NCBI GenBank assembly: GCA_002325825.1
Contig: DCSW01000109.1
Coordinates: 315-35,125, forward strand
From: Collimonas sp. UBA1456
GTDB lineage: Bacteria > Pseudomonadota > Gammaproteobacteria > Burkholderiales > Burkholderiaceae_D
Reading direction: 5' to 3'
Length of the DNA: 34,811 bases
A program made the position numbers and the translations under genes. The notes under the pieces were generated by a model. The model ran no database searches and was not told where the DNA came from. It worked only from the letters and a program-made list of their open reading frames with translations. The number at the start of each line of letters is the position of its first letter. Position 1 is the first letter of the stretch. Below, one piece after another: positions 24,695 through 33,597 of the stretch.

Positions 24695-25565
24695 CGTACT
24701 ATTTGCCGCTTGACAGCCATGCAACCCGCATGATCACGAGCGAGTTTCCAGGCCACACGGCCTGGGCGGGATGCGCGCCGCAAGGATCAGAGCAATGCAT
24801 CGGCACGCACCTCGGAGATTTGTTCTTAAGTGCAGCCGAGATGGCCCTGCCAATAGGTGACGATATCCAGGTAATTGTCTTGCTTGAGCAGATAAAAAGA
24901 CACCCACAAATCAAAGTATTCCGAAAGTGAATTTTTTCTCTACGGTTTCGCCAGAATGTAAATCGTCGACTTCAGTGGTTTTATAACCGGCGTTATCCAA
25001 CATCCACTCGAGCAGCAAATGGCGGCGATTGGAAATAGTATAAATCAACATATTGTCCGATTGGGCAGCAATGCTACCGTCGTGCACCACCTTAAGCGTC
25101 CTGTAGTCGCTCTCGCCTTCCTTAAAAGACAAAATAATCGCAAAAAATGATGAACCTTCAAGGCATGCAATCACATAAATCAACAATGTCCTGCAACGCA
25201 GCGAGATCGTCTTTATCCACATCAATCAGCCGTAACCCATGGCCCGCATACTGGTTCAGGAAAGCCTTGATAAGCGACAACTTATCGGTGCCACGGGCCT
25301 TGATAAGCAATACATTGTTGGCCGGCAGGCCCTCGACAAACTGACTGGTATTCTGATCGATCTGCTGCTTCTGGATCTCGATAATTAGAAATATTGCCAA
25401 CCACCTGCAAATAGCGGCGCGCCTGAGCTGAGCGCCATCAACGACCTCATGGCACCAACGGAAAACGGTAATAGCATGTCCAATCAGGCGCCACATTGGC
25501 TGCCGGCAGAATAGTTTCAAGGCGCGCCAATAGCGCCTGGGCGCGGATCAGGAATTGATCTAATG
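24695..25565 (-). pseudogene. Relic of a DUF815 family ATPase
   Basis: Minus-strand pieces read DQFLIRAQALLARLETILPAA, QIDQNTSQFVEGLPANNVLL, ARGTDKLSLIKAFLNQYAGHGLRLIDVDKDDL, TLKVVHDGSIAAQSDNMLIY, TISNRRHLLLEWMLDNAGYK, YLDIVTYWQGHLG and SGRVAWKLARDHAG-like. This is the DUF815 P-loop ATPase found between mutT and argJ in Burkholderiales. The Walker A, GARGTGKSS in relatives, has become KARGTDKLS. Frameshifts and stops interrupt the gene at several points, and the start is out of frame. The cellular role of the family is not established to my knowledge. Confidence 0.85.
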
Positions 25566-25750
25566 AGTCATGGCACAAGAAGTTAGGAATGAATGATGGT
25601 CAATAAACACCATTCTGACGCAAAGCAAATCGGCGCAGGATGAATATTATTCGTCGCAGCGAAATTGCCACATTGAAAAGCCCACTTGGCCTAAGAATAG
25701 CTGGTATTGAGACCGGCTTGCGCCGCACATTCTACACCCGCTAGCCCCGC

Positions 25751-26989
25751 TCAAGAACGATAGTCAGCGTTGATCGATACATAGTCATGCGACAAATCAC
25801 AAGTCCAGATGGTCGCTGCAGCATCGCCACGCGCCAATTGCACGTGCACGGTAATTTCGCTCTGCTTCATGACCCTTTGACCGTCTGCCTCCTGATATTC
25901 AGGACTACGACCGCCGTTCTTGACGACCAACACGTCGTCCAGATACAGGTCCAGCTTGCTGACATTCAGATCGTCGACGCCGGCATTGCCAATCGCCGCC
26001 AGGAACCGGCCCAGATTAGGGTCGGAGGCAAAGAAAGCGGTCTTGACCAGCGGCGAATGGGCGATTGAATAGGCAATCTTGCGACATTCAGCAACGTTAC
26101 TTCCTTGCTTCACAGTGACCGTGATGAACTTGGTGGCGCCTTCGCCGTCGCGAATGATCATTTGTGCCAGATGCTGCGAAATATCAGTGACCGCCGCCAC
26201 TAACGCGGCGTATTCTGGGCTGTCGACGCTGTTGACTTCAAACTCGCCGGCGCCGGTAGCGATCAGCATGAAAGAATCGTTGGTTGAGGTGTCGCCGTCG
26301 ATTGTAATGCAATTGAACGAACGGTCGGCAGCCTGGCGTACCATGTGTTCCAGAACCGGCTGCGCCACTTTCGCATCGATCGCTAGAAAACTCAACATAG
26401 TCGCCATATTCGGCTTGATCATACCGGCGCCTTTGCTGATGCCGGACATGATCACCGTCTTGCCGTCGATAATCAGGCTGCGCGAGGCAGCCTTAGGCTG
26501 AGTATCAGTGGTCATGATGGATTCAGCAGCGTTGAACCAGTTGTCGGCCTGGAGGTTTGCGATTGCTCGCGGCAGACCGGCAGTAATGCGCTCGACCGGC
26601 AGTGGCTCCAGAATCACGCCGGTCGAGAACGGCAGGATTTGCGTGGCATGGCAACCCAGCAACTCGGCCAATGCGTCGCACGTGGCGTTAGCAGCTGCCA
26701 GACCAGCCTCACCGGTGCCAGCATTGGCATTACCAGTATTGATCAACAACGCCCGGATCGGTTCTTCTGATATGTTGGCTGCGGCCAGATGTGCCTTGCT
26801 GACTTGTACCGGTGCAGCGCAAAAATGGTTCTGCGTGAATACGCCTGCCACCGTCGCGGTTGGCGCCAACTTCATGATCAGCATATCCTTGCGATTCGCT
26901 TTACGCACGCCGGCTTCGGCGTGCCCGAGTTCGATGCCGGCTACTGGAAGCAGGTCGGTGGCGACAGGTATAGGGGAATTGACAGCCAT
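25751..26989 (-). CDS. argJ: Glutamate N-acetyltransferase / amino-acid acetyltransferase
   Basis: ArgJ transfers the acetyl group of N-acetylornithine to glutamate, recycling acetate in arginine synthesis; some versions also use acetyl-CoA. The 412-residue precursor has the self-cleavage site at A196/T197 (KPNMATML), where T197 becomes the nucleophile of the beta chain. The oxyanion motif STGV (122-125) and the C-terminal GRSPEYQEADG are present. A ribosome binding site AAGGA lies seven bases before the ATG. Downstream the DUF815 gene is broken, but argJ shows no lesion, so arginine synthesis appears to be kept. Confidence 0.96.
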   Translation of the reverse strand: MAVNSPIPVATDLLPVAGIELGHAEAGVRKANRKDMLIMKLAPTATVAGVFTQNHFCAAPVQVSKAHLAAANISEEPIRALLINTGNANAGTGEAGLAAANATCDALAELLGCHATQILPFSTGVILEPLPVERITAGLPRAIANLQADNWFNAAESIMTTDTQPKAASRSLIIDGKTVIMSGISKGAGMIKPNMATMLSFLAIDAKVAQPVLEHMVRQAADRSFNCITIDGDTSTNDSFMLIATGAGEFEVNSVDSPEYAALVAAVTDISQHLAQMIIRDGEGATKFITVTVKQGSNVAECRKIAYSIAHSPLVKTAFFASDPNLGRFLAAIGNAGVDDLNVSKLDLYLDDVLVVKNGGRSPEYQEADGQRVMKQSEITVHVQLARGDAAATIWTCDLSHDYVSINADYRS

Positions 26990-27185
26990 GATAGTCCTTG
27001 ATGACTAAGTCAGATATTGACGACAGTTTCTCAGCGCGATTAAAGGGTACGATCTTGATACTATTTCGATTGAATATTTTAAATCGGATCGTTCTAGCAA
27101 GAAGATAGATGACGTCAAGCAAAAAAATAAAGGGCAGGTTACCCCACAACCTTCTTTACACAGTTTTAATGCCGCTTATGTGCGC

Positions 27186-29948
27186 CTACATCAACCGTCC
27201 GTGACACTGCTTGTACTTCTTGCCGCTACCGCAAGGGCATGGATTGTTACGACCGACCTTCAGCACGGTATTGACCTGGGGCTGCTGTGATTCCTCGTTG
27301 TGGGCAGTCGGCACCAACAAGGCTTCCGGTTCCGTATTAGGGTCAAAGTCAGCGTGCTGGTAATGCACATTCTCAACGTGAGTTTGCCTTAGTTCTTCTT
27401 CTACAGCAGCAATTCCATCACGACTTTCGATACGCACTGTCATCACCACCTTGACCACTTCATTTCTGATCAAATCGAGCATCTGTCCAAACAGTTCAAA
27501 CGCTTCGCGCTTGTATTCCTGCTTCGGATTCTTCTGCGCATAGCCGCGCAGATGGATACCCTGGCGCAAATGATCCAGCGCCGCCAGATGTTCACGCCAA
27601 TGACTATCGATGCTCTGCAACATGACGTTACGCTCAAAACCGGAGAACGATTCCTTGCCGACGATGGCTGTCTTGGCAGCATAGCTATCTTCTGCTGTTC
27701 TCAGTACACGTTCCAGCAACTCTTCGTCGGTCAGGTTCGGCTCTGCCTTCAACATTTCGGCCAGCGGTACTTGCAGATGCAACTCGTTGGCCAAACTAGC
27801 TTCAAGCGCCGCAACATCCCATTGCTCTTCCAGCGACTCTTCCGGCACGTGTTTGCGGAAAGTATCGTTCAAAACGCCTTCGCGCAACGAGGCGACAGTC
27901 TTCGACACGCCTTGCGATTCAAGCAACTCGTTGCGCTGCTGATAAATTACCTTGCGTTGGTCGTTGGCGACATCATCATATTCGAGCAACTGTTTACGAA
28001 TATCGAAGTTACGTGCTTCTACCTTGCGCTGTGCCGATTCGATCGAACGCGACACGATACCGGCTTCGATCGGCTCGCCTTCTGGCATTCTCAGACGGTC
28101 CATGATGGCACGCACGCGATCACCGGCGAAAATTCGCAGCAACGCATCGTCCAGCGACAAATAAAAGCGCGACGAGCCAGGATCACCCTGACGGGCGGCA
28201 CGGCCGCGCAATTGATTGTCGACGCGGCGCGATTCGTGACGCTCGGTGCCAATGATATGCAGGCCACCGACATTGACCACGTGATCATGCAACGATTGCC
28301 ACTCATCACGTAGCTTGTCGGAGGACACTTGCTTTTCGGTATCACCCAGCGCGGCATCGGCTTCAATAAACTGGATTTGTTTCTCGACATTGCCGCCCAA
28401 GACGATGTCGGTCCCGCGACCAGCCATGTTGGTAGCGATGGTGATCGCTTGTGGACGACCAGCCTGCGCAATGATTTCCGCTTCGCGCGCATGCTGTTTA
28501 GCGTTCAGCACATTGTGCGGCAACTTGGCCTTGGTCAAGATAACCGACAGCAGCTCCGAATTTTCGATCGACGTGGTGCCGACCAATACCGGCTGGCCGC
28601 GCTCGTGGCAATTCTGAATATCCTTCAGCATCGCATTGTATTTTTCTTGTGAAGTCTTGTAGACCTGATCCTGGCGATCCTTGCGCTGATTCGGCCGGTT
28701 CTGCGGAATGACGACGGTTTCCAGGCGATAAATTTCTTGGAACTCATAAGCTTCGGTATCGGCAGTACCGGTCATGCCGGCCAGCTTTCCGTACATGCGG
28801 AAATAGTTCTGGAAAGTTATCGACGCTAGCGTCTGGTTCTCGTTCTGAATTTTGACGCCTTCCTTGGCTTCTATCGCCTGGTGCAAACCGTCCGACCAGC
28901 GGCGACCAGTCATCATGCGGCCGGTGAATTCGTCGACGATGACAATTTCACCGGCCTGCACCACATAATGCTGATCTTTGAAATACAGCGTATGCGCGCG
29001 CAACGCAGCGTACAAATGATGAATCAGGCTGATGTTGGCAGCATCATACAGCGACGCTCCTTCCGCTAGCAAGCCCATGCTAGTGAGGATCTGCTCAGCC
29101 TTGTCATGACCGGCCTCGGTCAACAAGACCTGATGTGCTTTCTCATCCTTGGTATAATCACCGGGTACTTCAATCTTGCCCTTGCCATCTGGCGTTTCTT
29201 CGCCGATTTGCTGGAGCAGCAGTGGCGCCACTTCATTGATCTTGTAGTACAGATCGGTATAATTTTCGGATTGACCGGAAATGATCAGCGGCGTACGCGC
29301 TTCGTCGATCAGGATCGAGTCGACTTCATCGACGATGGCGAAATTTAGAGTGCGCTGCACGCGATCGGCGGCGTCATACACCATGTTGTCGCGCAGATAA
29401 TCGAAACCGAATTCGTTGTTGGTGCCATAAGTGATATCGGCGCCGTAGGCAACCTGCTTGCCGTCGTGCTCAACCGAGGATAAATTCACGCCGGTAGTCA
29501 GCCCCAGCCAAACGTACAAGCGCCCCATCCACTCAGCATCGCGCTGTGCCAGGTAATCATTGACGGTCACAACGTGCACACCATTGCCGGACAGAGCATT
29601 CAGGTAGGCAGGTAACGTCGCCATCAGCGTTTTTCCTTCACCGGTGCCCATTTCGGCAATTTTCCCGTAATGCAAAACCATGCCGCCGATCAGTTGCACG
29701 TCGAAATGGCGCATCTTCAAGACTCGCTTGCCAGCTTCGCGGCAAACCGCAAACGCCTCCGGCAGCAGATCATCCAGCTTTTCACCGCCGGCAATGCGTT
29801 GCTTGAATTCCGGCGTTTTAGCCTGCAGCTCAGCATCGGTCAGCTTTTCGAGAACTGGCTCAAGCATGTTGATCTGGCGGACAACTTTTTTATATTGTTT
29901 GAGCAAACGCTGGTTGCGGCTACCAAAAATCTGGGTCAGTAATGACAT
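27186..29948 (-). CDS. secA: SecA preprotein translocase ATPase
   Basis: SecA drives protein export through SecYEG. The 920-residue product is complete. It has Walker A in EMGTGEGKT (99-107), the DEAD-like VDEVDSILIDEARTPL, GRGTDIVLGG in the second nucleotide-binding domain, the helical scaffold with KQLLEYDDVANDQR and the C-terminal zinc/SecB-binding tail CPCGSGKKYKQCH. In helicase motif VI the usual GRSGRQG reads GRAARQG, an unusual Gly to Ala change. It lies between the M23 peptidase relic and argJ as in other Burkholderiales. No strong ribosome binding site is seen before the ATG. Retention of the tail suggests SecB-dependent export continues. Confidence 0.97.
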   Translation of the reverse strand: MSLLTQIFGSRNQRLLKQYKKVVRQINMLEPVLEKLTDAELQAKTPEFKQRIAGGEKLDDLLPEAFAVCREAGKRVLKMRHFDVQLIGGMVLHYGKIAEMGTGEGKTLMATLPAYLNALSGNGVHVVTVNDYLAQRDAEWMGRLYVWLGLTTGVNLSSVEHDGKQVAYGADITYGTNNEFGFDYLRDNMVYDAADRVQRTLNFAIVDEVDSILIDEARTPLIISGQSENYTDLYYKINEVAPLLLQQIGEETPDGKGKIEVPGDYTKDEKAHQVLLTEAGHDKAEQILTSMGLLAEGASLYDAANISLIHHLYAALRAHTLYFKDQHYVVQAGEIVIVDEFTGRMMTGRRWSDGLHQAIEAKEGVKIQNENQTLASITFQNYFRMYGKLAGMTGTADTEAYEFQEIYRLETVVIPQNRPNQRKDRQDQVYKTSQEKYNAMLKDIQNCHERGQPVLVGTTSIENSELLSVILTKAKLPHNVLNAKQHAREAEIIAQAGRPQAITIATNMAGRGTDIVLGGNVEKQIQFIEADAALGDTEKQVSSDKLRDEWQSLHDHVVNVGGLHIIGTERHESRRVDNQLRGRAARQGDPGSSRFYLSLDDALLRIFAGDRVRAIMDRLRMPEGEPIEAGIVSRSIESAQRKVEARNFDIRKQLLEYDDVANDQRKVIYQQRNELLESQGVSKTVASLREGVLNDTFRKHVPEESLEEQWDVAALEASLANELHLQVPLAEMLKAEPNLTDEELLERVLRTAEDSYAAKTAIVGKESFSGFERNVMLQSIDSHWREHLAALDHLRQGIHLRGYAQKNPKQEYKREAFELFGQMLDLIRNEVVKVVMTVRIESRDGIAAVEEELRQTHVENVHYQHADFDPNTEPEALLVPTAHNEESQQPQVNTVLKVGRNNPCPCGSGKKYKQCHGRLM

Positions 29949-30066
29949 GCTTGGATTCTAAAAAAGAGCACCGGCGACATTCCGTCACCATCTGATAGGT
30001 GAACACGAAACCGGGCTGTGGCTAAATAATGGGACAATTTTATCATGCAGTCTCCGACACATTGGG

Positions 30067-30072
30067 ATTATA
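30067..30072 (-). promoter_or_regulatory. Possible -10 element of secA
   Basis: The minus strand has a perfect TATAAT about 120 bases before the secA start, preceded by CAACTT at 17 bases spacing as a weak -35. The spacer and distance are acceptable for sigma-70, but nothing else supports it. Confidence 0.35.
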
Positions 30073-30224
30073 CGACTGGAAACAATAACAAGTTGCGCAA
30101 GTTGTGGCGCGTATTTGTTCCGCATTAACGACTATCCTGGTTTATATTACTAATATCGCAACATAATCATTACCTTTCAGACAGTGCTGTTACTTTAGCC
30201 AGATCGGTGTCGAAATTCAGGAAT

Positions 30225-31111
30225 TTACGCTACGCCTTTGATCCTCACCGCAAAATGCAAATGCGGGCCGATCGAACGCCCACTATTGTCGATATCGACA
30301 ATATGCTGGTTCCACTGCACGATATTCCCAACCTTGACCAGTAAGCGCGACGCATGTGCGTAGCGAGTTATGATTTAGTTGTCATGGTCGATATCGAGCA
30401 TGCTGCCGTAATACGAATGGTATTCGGCGGCAATCACCACCCCTGCAGCGGCGGCCACGATCGCGGTGCCGATCGAAGCCGTGAAGTCCAGCCCTTCATG
30501 GAAGGCGCTGCAGCCGGAGAACGGATCAAGCCGCCAGCCAAAACTAGAGAAGTTGTAACTAACGTTGACCTGCTGATTGGTCGACAACAATTGAGATTTG
30601 ATCTTGTCGCTCATCAGAATGCTCTCGACCACGTTCATGTGGTCGGTACGATAATCGATGTCATGCGACAAGCTTGCCAGCGTCTGCTAGAATTCGATCA
30701 TGGTCAGATCGTGCGGCTAATGGTCGGCATCCAAACTAGTCGGTTCAGCCCCGACGCGCCCGGGTGCCTGCTTAAAATTGAACTCCTATGGATTGACACA
30801 ACCCAAACCCTGGACCTACTCGTTCAACGCATCCAAACGCATGATCTGCGCCTGCATTTCGCCCAGCTTGACCGTCATCGCCCCCAGGTTTTCCTTCAGA
30901 TATTTGTCTTTGTCGATCATGCCTGCTGTCGTGTTGGCAGAAGCCACGGAACCGAGAAACGGCAAACTTGTTCGGTAACACAGCGTGACGTAATACAGCA
31001 ACGCGACGGCCAGCAAGACTGCCCGAAAAAAGCGACGATCCTCAGCACCAGGTGTTTGGCATCCAAAATAACGGATTTTGCACGATTAAAACGCGGATGT
31101 AGCAGGATCAT
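30225..31111 (-). pseudogene. Relic of a membrane-anchored M23 peptidase
   Basis: From an ATG at 31111 the minus strand reads MILLHPRFNRAKSV, then in another frame LYYVTL, DKDKYLKENLGAMTVKLGEMQAQIMRLDAL (coiled coil). A stop-rich section follows, then SHDIDYRTDHMNVVES, SFGWRLDPF, FHEGLDFTASIGTAIVAAAAGVV, a stop, ITRYAHASRLLVKVGN and GPHLHFAVRIKGVA. This is a murein endopeptidase of the MepM/NlpD type: the zinc ligands in HEGLDF and HLHF are still visible. At least four lesions break it. It lies between secA and dciA, its normal place, and was presumably a cell-wall hydrolase anchored in the inner membrane. Confidence 0.88.
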
Positions 31112-31171
31112 CTACATTGCGCCCTCTGTAACTCGCCGGCAGCGCCGCAAGTGTGATAAGGTCTCGGGATC

Positions 31172-31681
31172 ATGCGTAGACTCTCATCTTCATCTTTCCT
31201 GGCAGAGATAAGCGGCTCCAAGACTCCAATACAGACATCCATGGGCGCCGCAGATTTTTTACGGCGAAGTGACAAGATGGCGGCGCTTCTGCCTGCTGTC
31301 ACGCGCATGGTTGCGCTGCAAAAGCAATGTGCCGCCGAACTGCCATCCATGTTCAGTGCATGCGAAGTTTTGCAGTTCGAAGCCAGGCAACTGGTGCTGT
31401 CTGCTCCCAACGCCGCTCTTGCAACCAAATTAAAACAGCAATTGCCGCGTCTGCAAAGTCAGCTACAGTCAGCGCACTGGCAAATTAATGTAATCCGAAT
31501 CAAAGTGCAAGTTAGCCAAAAAACTAACAAACCAGTACCCGCCAGGCAATTACATTTTCCTTCAAAGGCGGTATCGGCTTTCTCGTCATTGATAGATGAA
31601 CTGGAACAAGCATCTGGAAATGATGCTCTGAAGAATGCCATCGCAGCGATGATGCAGCGCTATAGAGAAGAAAAAAAATAA
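31172..31681 (+). CDS. dciA: DciA (DUF721), DnaB helicase operator
   Basis: The 169-residue product has the DUF721 N-terminal fold: AADFLRRSDKMAALLPAVTRMVALQK, LPSMFSACEVLQFEARQLVLSAPNAALATKLKQQLP. DciA helps load the replicative helicase DnaB in bacteria that lack DnaC. The C-terminal half is a helix-rich, basic tail ending REEKK. The ATG at 31172 is used; the ATG at 31241 gives a core-only protein. Its last codons and stop overlap the terminator of the convergent lpxC gene. Confidence 0.87.
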   Translation: MRRLSSSSFLAEISGSKTPIQTSMGAADFLRRSDKMAALLPAVTRMVALQKQCAAELPSMFSACEVLQFEARQLVLSAPNAALATKLKQQLPRLQSQLQSAHWQINVIRIKVQVSQKTNKPVPARQLHFPSKAVSAFSSLIDELEQASGNDALKNAIAAMMQRYREEKK

Positions 31682-31700
31682 GGTCGCCGCAGTGACCTTA
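31671..31700 (-). terminator. lpxC terminator built into the end of dciA
   Basis: TAAGGTC (31679-31685) and GACCTTA (31694-31700) form a 7-bp stem with an 8-base loop. On the minus strand it is followed immediately by eight T residues (31678-31671), a textbook intrinsic terminator 40 bases after the lpxC stop. The stem includes the dciA stop codon, and the T tract is the complement of its final AAA AAA lysine codons. Confidence 0.85.
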
Positions 31701-31739
31701 TCTAATCAAAAACATGTCAGGCGAGGAATTCGATGCCGA

Positions 31740-32675
31740 TCAATTCAAAGCCCATTCTTGGCCAACCTGACGCTGGTAAGCGCCGGGTGCTTCGGTCAGT
31801 TGATCAAAACTGATTATATCGTAGGCATCCGGCTGAGCCAGCAGTGCACGCAACAGTTGGTTATTCAATCCATGGCCTGACTTGTGCGCAGTGTAGCTAG
31901 CCAACAATGGATGACCGATCAAGTAAAGATCGCCGATGGCGTCGAGAATCTTGTGGCGCACGAACTCATTTTCGTAGCGCAAACCGTCGCTGTTAAGAAC
32001 TCGGTACTCATCCATCACGATGGCATTCTCCAGCGAGCCGCCGCGCGCGAGCCCAAGGTCGTGCATGGTTTCGACATCTTGCATGAATCCAAAAGTACGC
32101 GCGCGTGCTACTTCCTTCACATACGATTCAGTGCTGAAATCTACTTCCGCAGTTTGGCCGGTGTCATCCACGGCGGGGTGATTGAACTCGATGAAAAATT
32201 TCAGCTTGAAACCATTATATGGTTCCAGCCGCGCCCATTTCTCACCGCTGCCTTCGCCTTCGTGAACTTCAACGGTTTTCTTGATCCGTACAAATGTTTT
32301 GGCGGCGTTCTGCTCTTCCTGTCCAGCTTGCTGCAACAGAAATACGAACGACGATGCCGAACCGTCCATGATCGGAATTTCTTCCTCAGTCACATCGACA
32401 TACAAATTGTCTATGCCGAGCCCGGAACAGGCAGACATCAAATGCTCGATGGTCGATACTCGCACGCCGTCTTTGATCAGGACCGACGCCATGCGCGTAT
32501 CGCCGACTGCGGTGGCTCTCGCCGGAAAATCGACAGGTGGCACAATATCGACACGGCGAAACACGATTCCGGTATCGACGGCGGCTGGGCGTAAGGTCAA
32601 TTCAACCTTGGTGCCGGAATGGACGCCAATGCCTGTGGTCTTGACAATTCTCTTGATGGTGCGTTGTTTCAACAT
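31740..32675 (-). CDS. lpxC: UDP-3-O-acyl-N-acetylglucosamine deacetylase
   Basis: LpxC carries out the first committed step of lipid A synthesis. The 311-residue product starts MLKQRTIKRIVKTTGIGVHSG. It holds the zinc ligands H78 (STIEHLM), H241 and D245 (HKILDAIGD), and the catalytic base region GHPL with H268 in HKSGHGL. The ATG at 32675 matches the family start; an upstream in-frame extension to 32747 looks untranslated. In Burkholderiales it follows ftsZ and a peroxiredoxin, exactly as here. Intact, so the outer membrane still carries lipid A. Confidence 0.96.
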   Translation of the reverse strand: MLKQRTIKRIVKTTGIGVHSGTKVELTLRPAAVDTGIVFRRVDIVPPVDFPARATAVGDTRMASVLIKDGVRVSTIEHLMSACSGLGIDNLYVDVTEEEIPIMDGSASSFVFLLQQAGQEEQNAAKTFVRIKKTVEVHEGEGSGEKWARLEPYNGFKLKFFIEFNHPAVDDTGQTAEVDFSTESYVKEVARARTFGFMQDVETMHDLGLARGGSLENAIVMDEYRVLNSDGLRYENEFVRHKILDAIGDLYLIGHPLLASYTAHKSGHGLNNQLLRALLAQPDAYDIISFDQLTEAPGAYQRQVGQEWALN

Positions 32676-32780
32676 GATGGCATTATAAGTCTGACTGCAC
32701 ATTATTCTGTAACGATGTGTAGCTGCTGTTGTAGGGGATACACGCAATGTACTTTTTGCTCAATTACGAGGGACAAATGA

Positions 32781-33287
32781 TCAGCCCAATTGCGCAAGCA
32801 GGGTTTCTGCGTTGGAGACTTCGAATTTACCGCTCTCTTCCACATTAAGCTGCTTGACCACGCCATCTTCGAGCAATGCCGAAAAACGCTGCGAGCGAAC
32901 GCCCATTCCGAACTTGCTGAGATCGGCATCCAGACAAAGCGCCCTGACGAAATCGGCATTGCCGTCGGCCAGCAAACGAACGATGCCCGTGGCCTTCTGG
33001 TCGCGGCCCCATGCCCCCATGACGAATGCGTCGTTGACCGAGATCGCCCATATTTCATCGACACCCTTGGCCTTGAATGCGGCGGCGTGCTGGATATAGC
33101 CCGGCAGATGCTTGTCGGAACAAGTCGGGGTGAATGCGCCTGGAACGGCGAACAACACAATTTTCTTGCCCTTGACTAGATCACTGACGTTAAACGAGTT
33201 TGGTCCGAGTGAACAACCCGCAGTCTCGGTTCCAATAAATTCTGCTAATTTTCCTTCCGGTACGCAATCGCCGATTTTGATAGTCAT
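32781..33287 (-). CDS. Peroxiredoxin of the Prx5 type
   Basis: The 168-residue product contains the peroxidatic cysteine C56 in the motif PGAFTPTC, followed by S-KHLPGY, as in Prx5/AhpE-like thiol peroxidases that use glutaredoxin or thioredoxin. The C-terminal half has SVNDAFVMGAWG and LADGNADF, both family-typical. A ribosome binding site AAGGA precedes the ATG. It is the usual gene between ftsZ and lpxC in Burkholderiales. Its likely role is reduction of hydrogen peroxide and organic hydroperoxides in the cytoplasm. Intact. Confidence 0.95.
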   Translation of the reverse strand: MTIKIGDCVPEGKLAEFIGTETAGCSLGPNSFNVSDLVKGKKIVLFAVPGAFTPTCSDKHLPGYIQHAAAFKAKGVDEIWAISVNDAFVMGAWGRDQKATGIVRLLADGNADFVRALCLDADLSKFGMGVRSQRFSALLEDGVVKQLNVEESGKFEVSNAETLLAQLG

Positions 33288-33597
33288 GATGAATCCTTGC
33301 CTAGGTGACCGAGACCTACAAAACCTGTCGAGCTAACCTTAGCGGCATCTCGAAAACTCCTACTATGAACGCAGAATGCAACAGGATAGTCGAGCATGCC
33401 GCAAGCCACACGATCAAATTTTGGCAGCCTCCGAATAGTGATGAATGAAATCCACAAAAGAAAACGTCGCGTTTTGCGACGCGGAATCCGCAGTATGCCT
33501 TGTTCCGCATATTCACGCAGAACAAAGCCATTGATACGGGCTAGATACCCCAGCAGCTCAGACCGGCGTATTGCATATATTGGCTCAATCCATCAAC
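33288..33597. other. Spacer between ftsZ and the peroxiredoxin gene
   Basis: Apart from the ftsZ terminator at 33465-33481, no gene or repeat is recognised. A 71-codon minus-strand open frame (33316-33531) spans the terminator and shows no known family, so it is probably chance. The peroxiredoxin promoter should be near 33300-33380. Confidence 0.4.
33465..33481 (-). terminator. Terminator downstream of ftsZ
   Basis: CGTCGC (33465-33470) pairs with GCGACG (33476-33481) around a five-base loop. On the minus strand the stem is followed by TTTTCTTTTG. It lies about 115 bases after the ftsZ stop and would separate the division cluster from the peroxiredoxin gene. Confidence 0.7.

Noticed and set aside
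27552..28313. 253-codon plus-strand open frame inside secA
   Set aside because: It is antisense to intact SecA and has no supporting signals.
30354..31211. 285-codon plus-strand open frame between secA and dciA
   Set aside because: It mirrors the M23 peptidase relic, whose zinc-site motifs are clear on the minus strand. The plus-strand translation has no known features.
31884..32594. 236-codon plus-strand open frame opposite lpxC
   Set aside because: LpxC on the minus strand is complete with its zinc ligands; the opposite frame is a shadow.
33316..33531. Small minus-strand gene between ftsZ and the peroxiredoxin
   Set aside because: It spans a clear intrinsic terminator, has no ribosome binding site and no family similarity.
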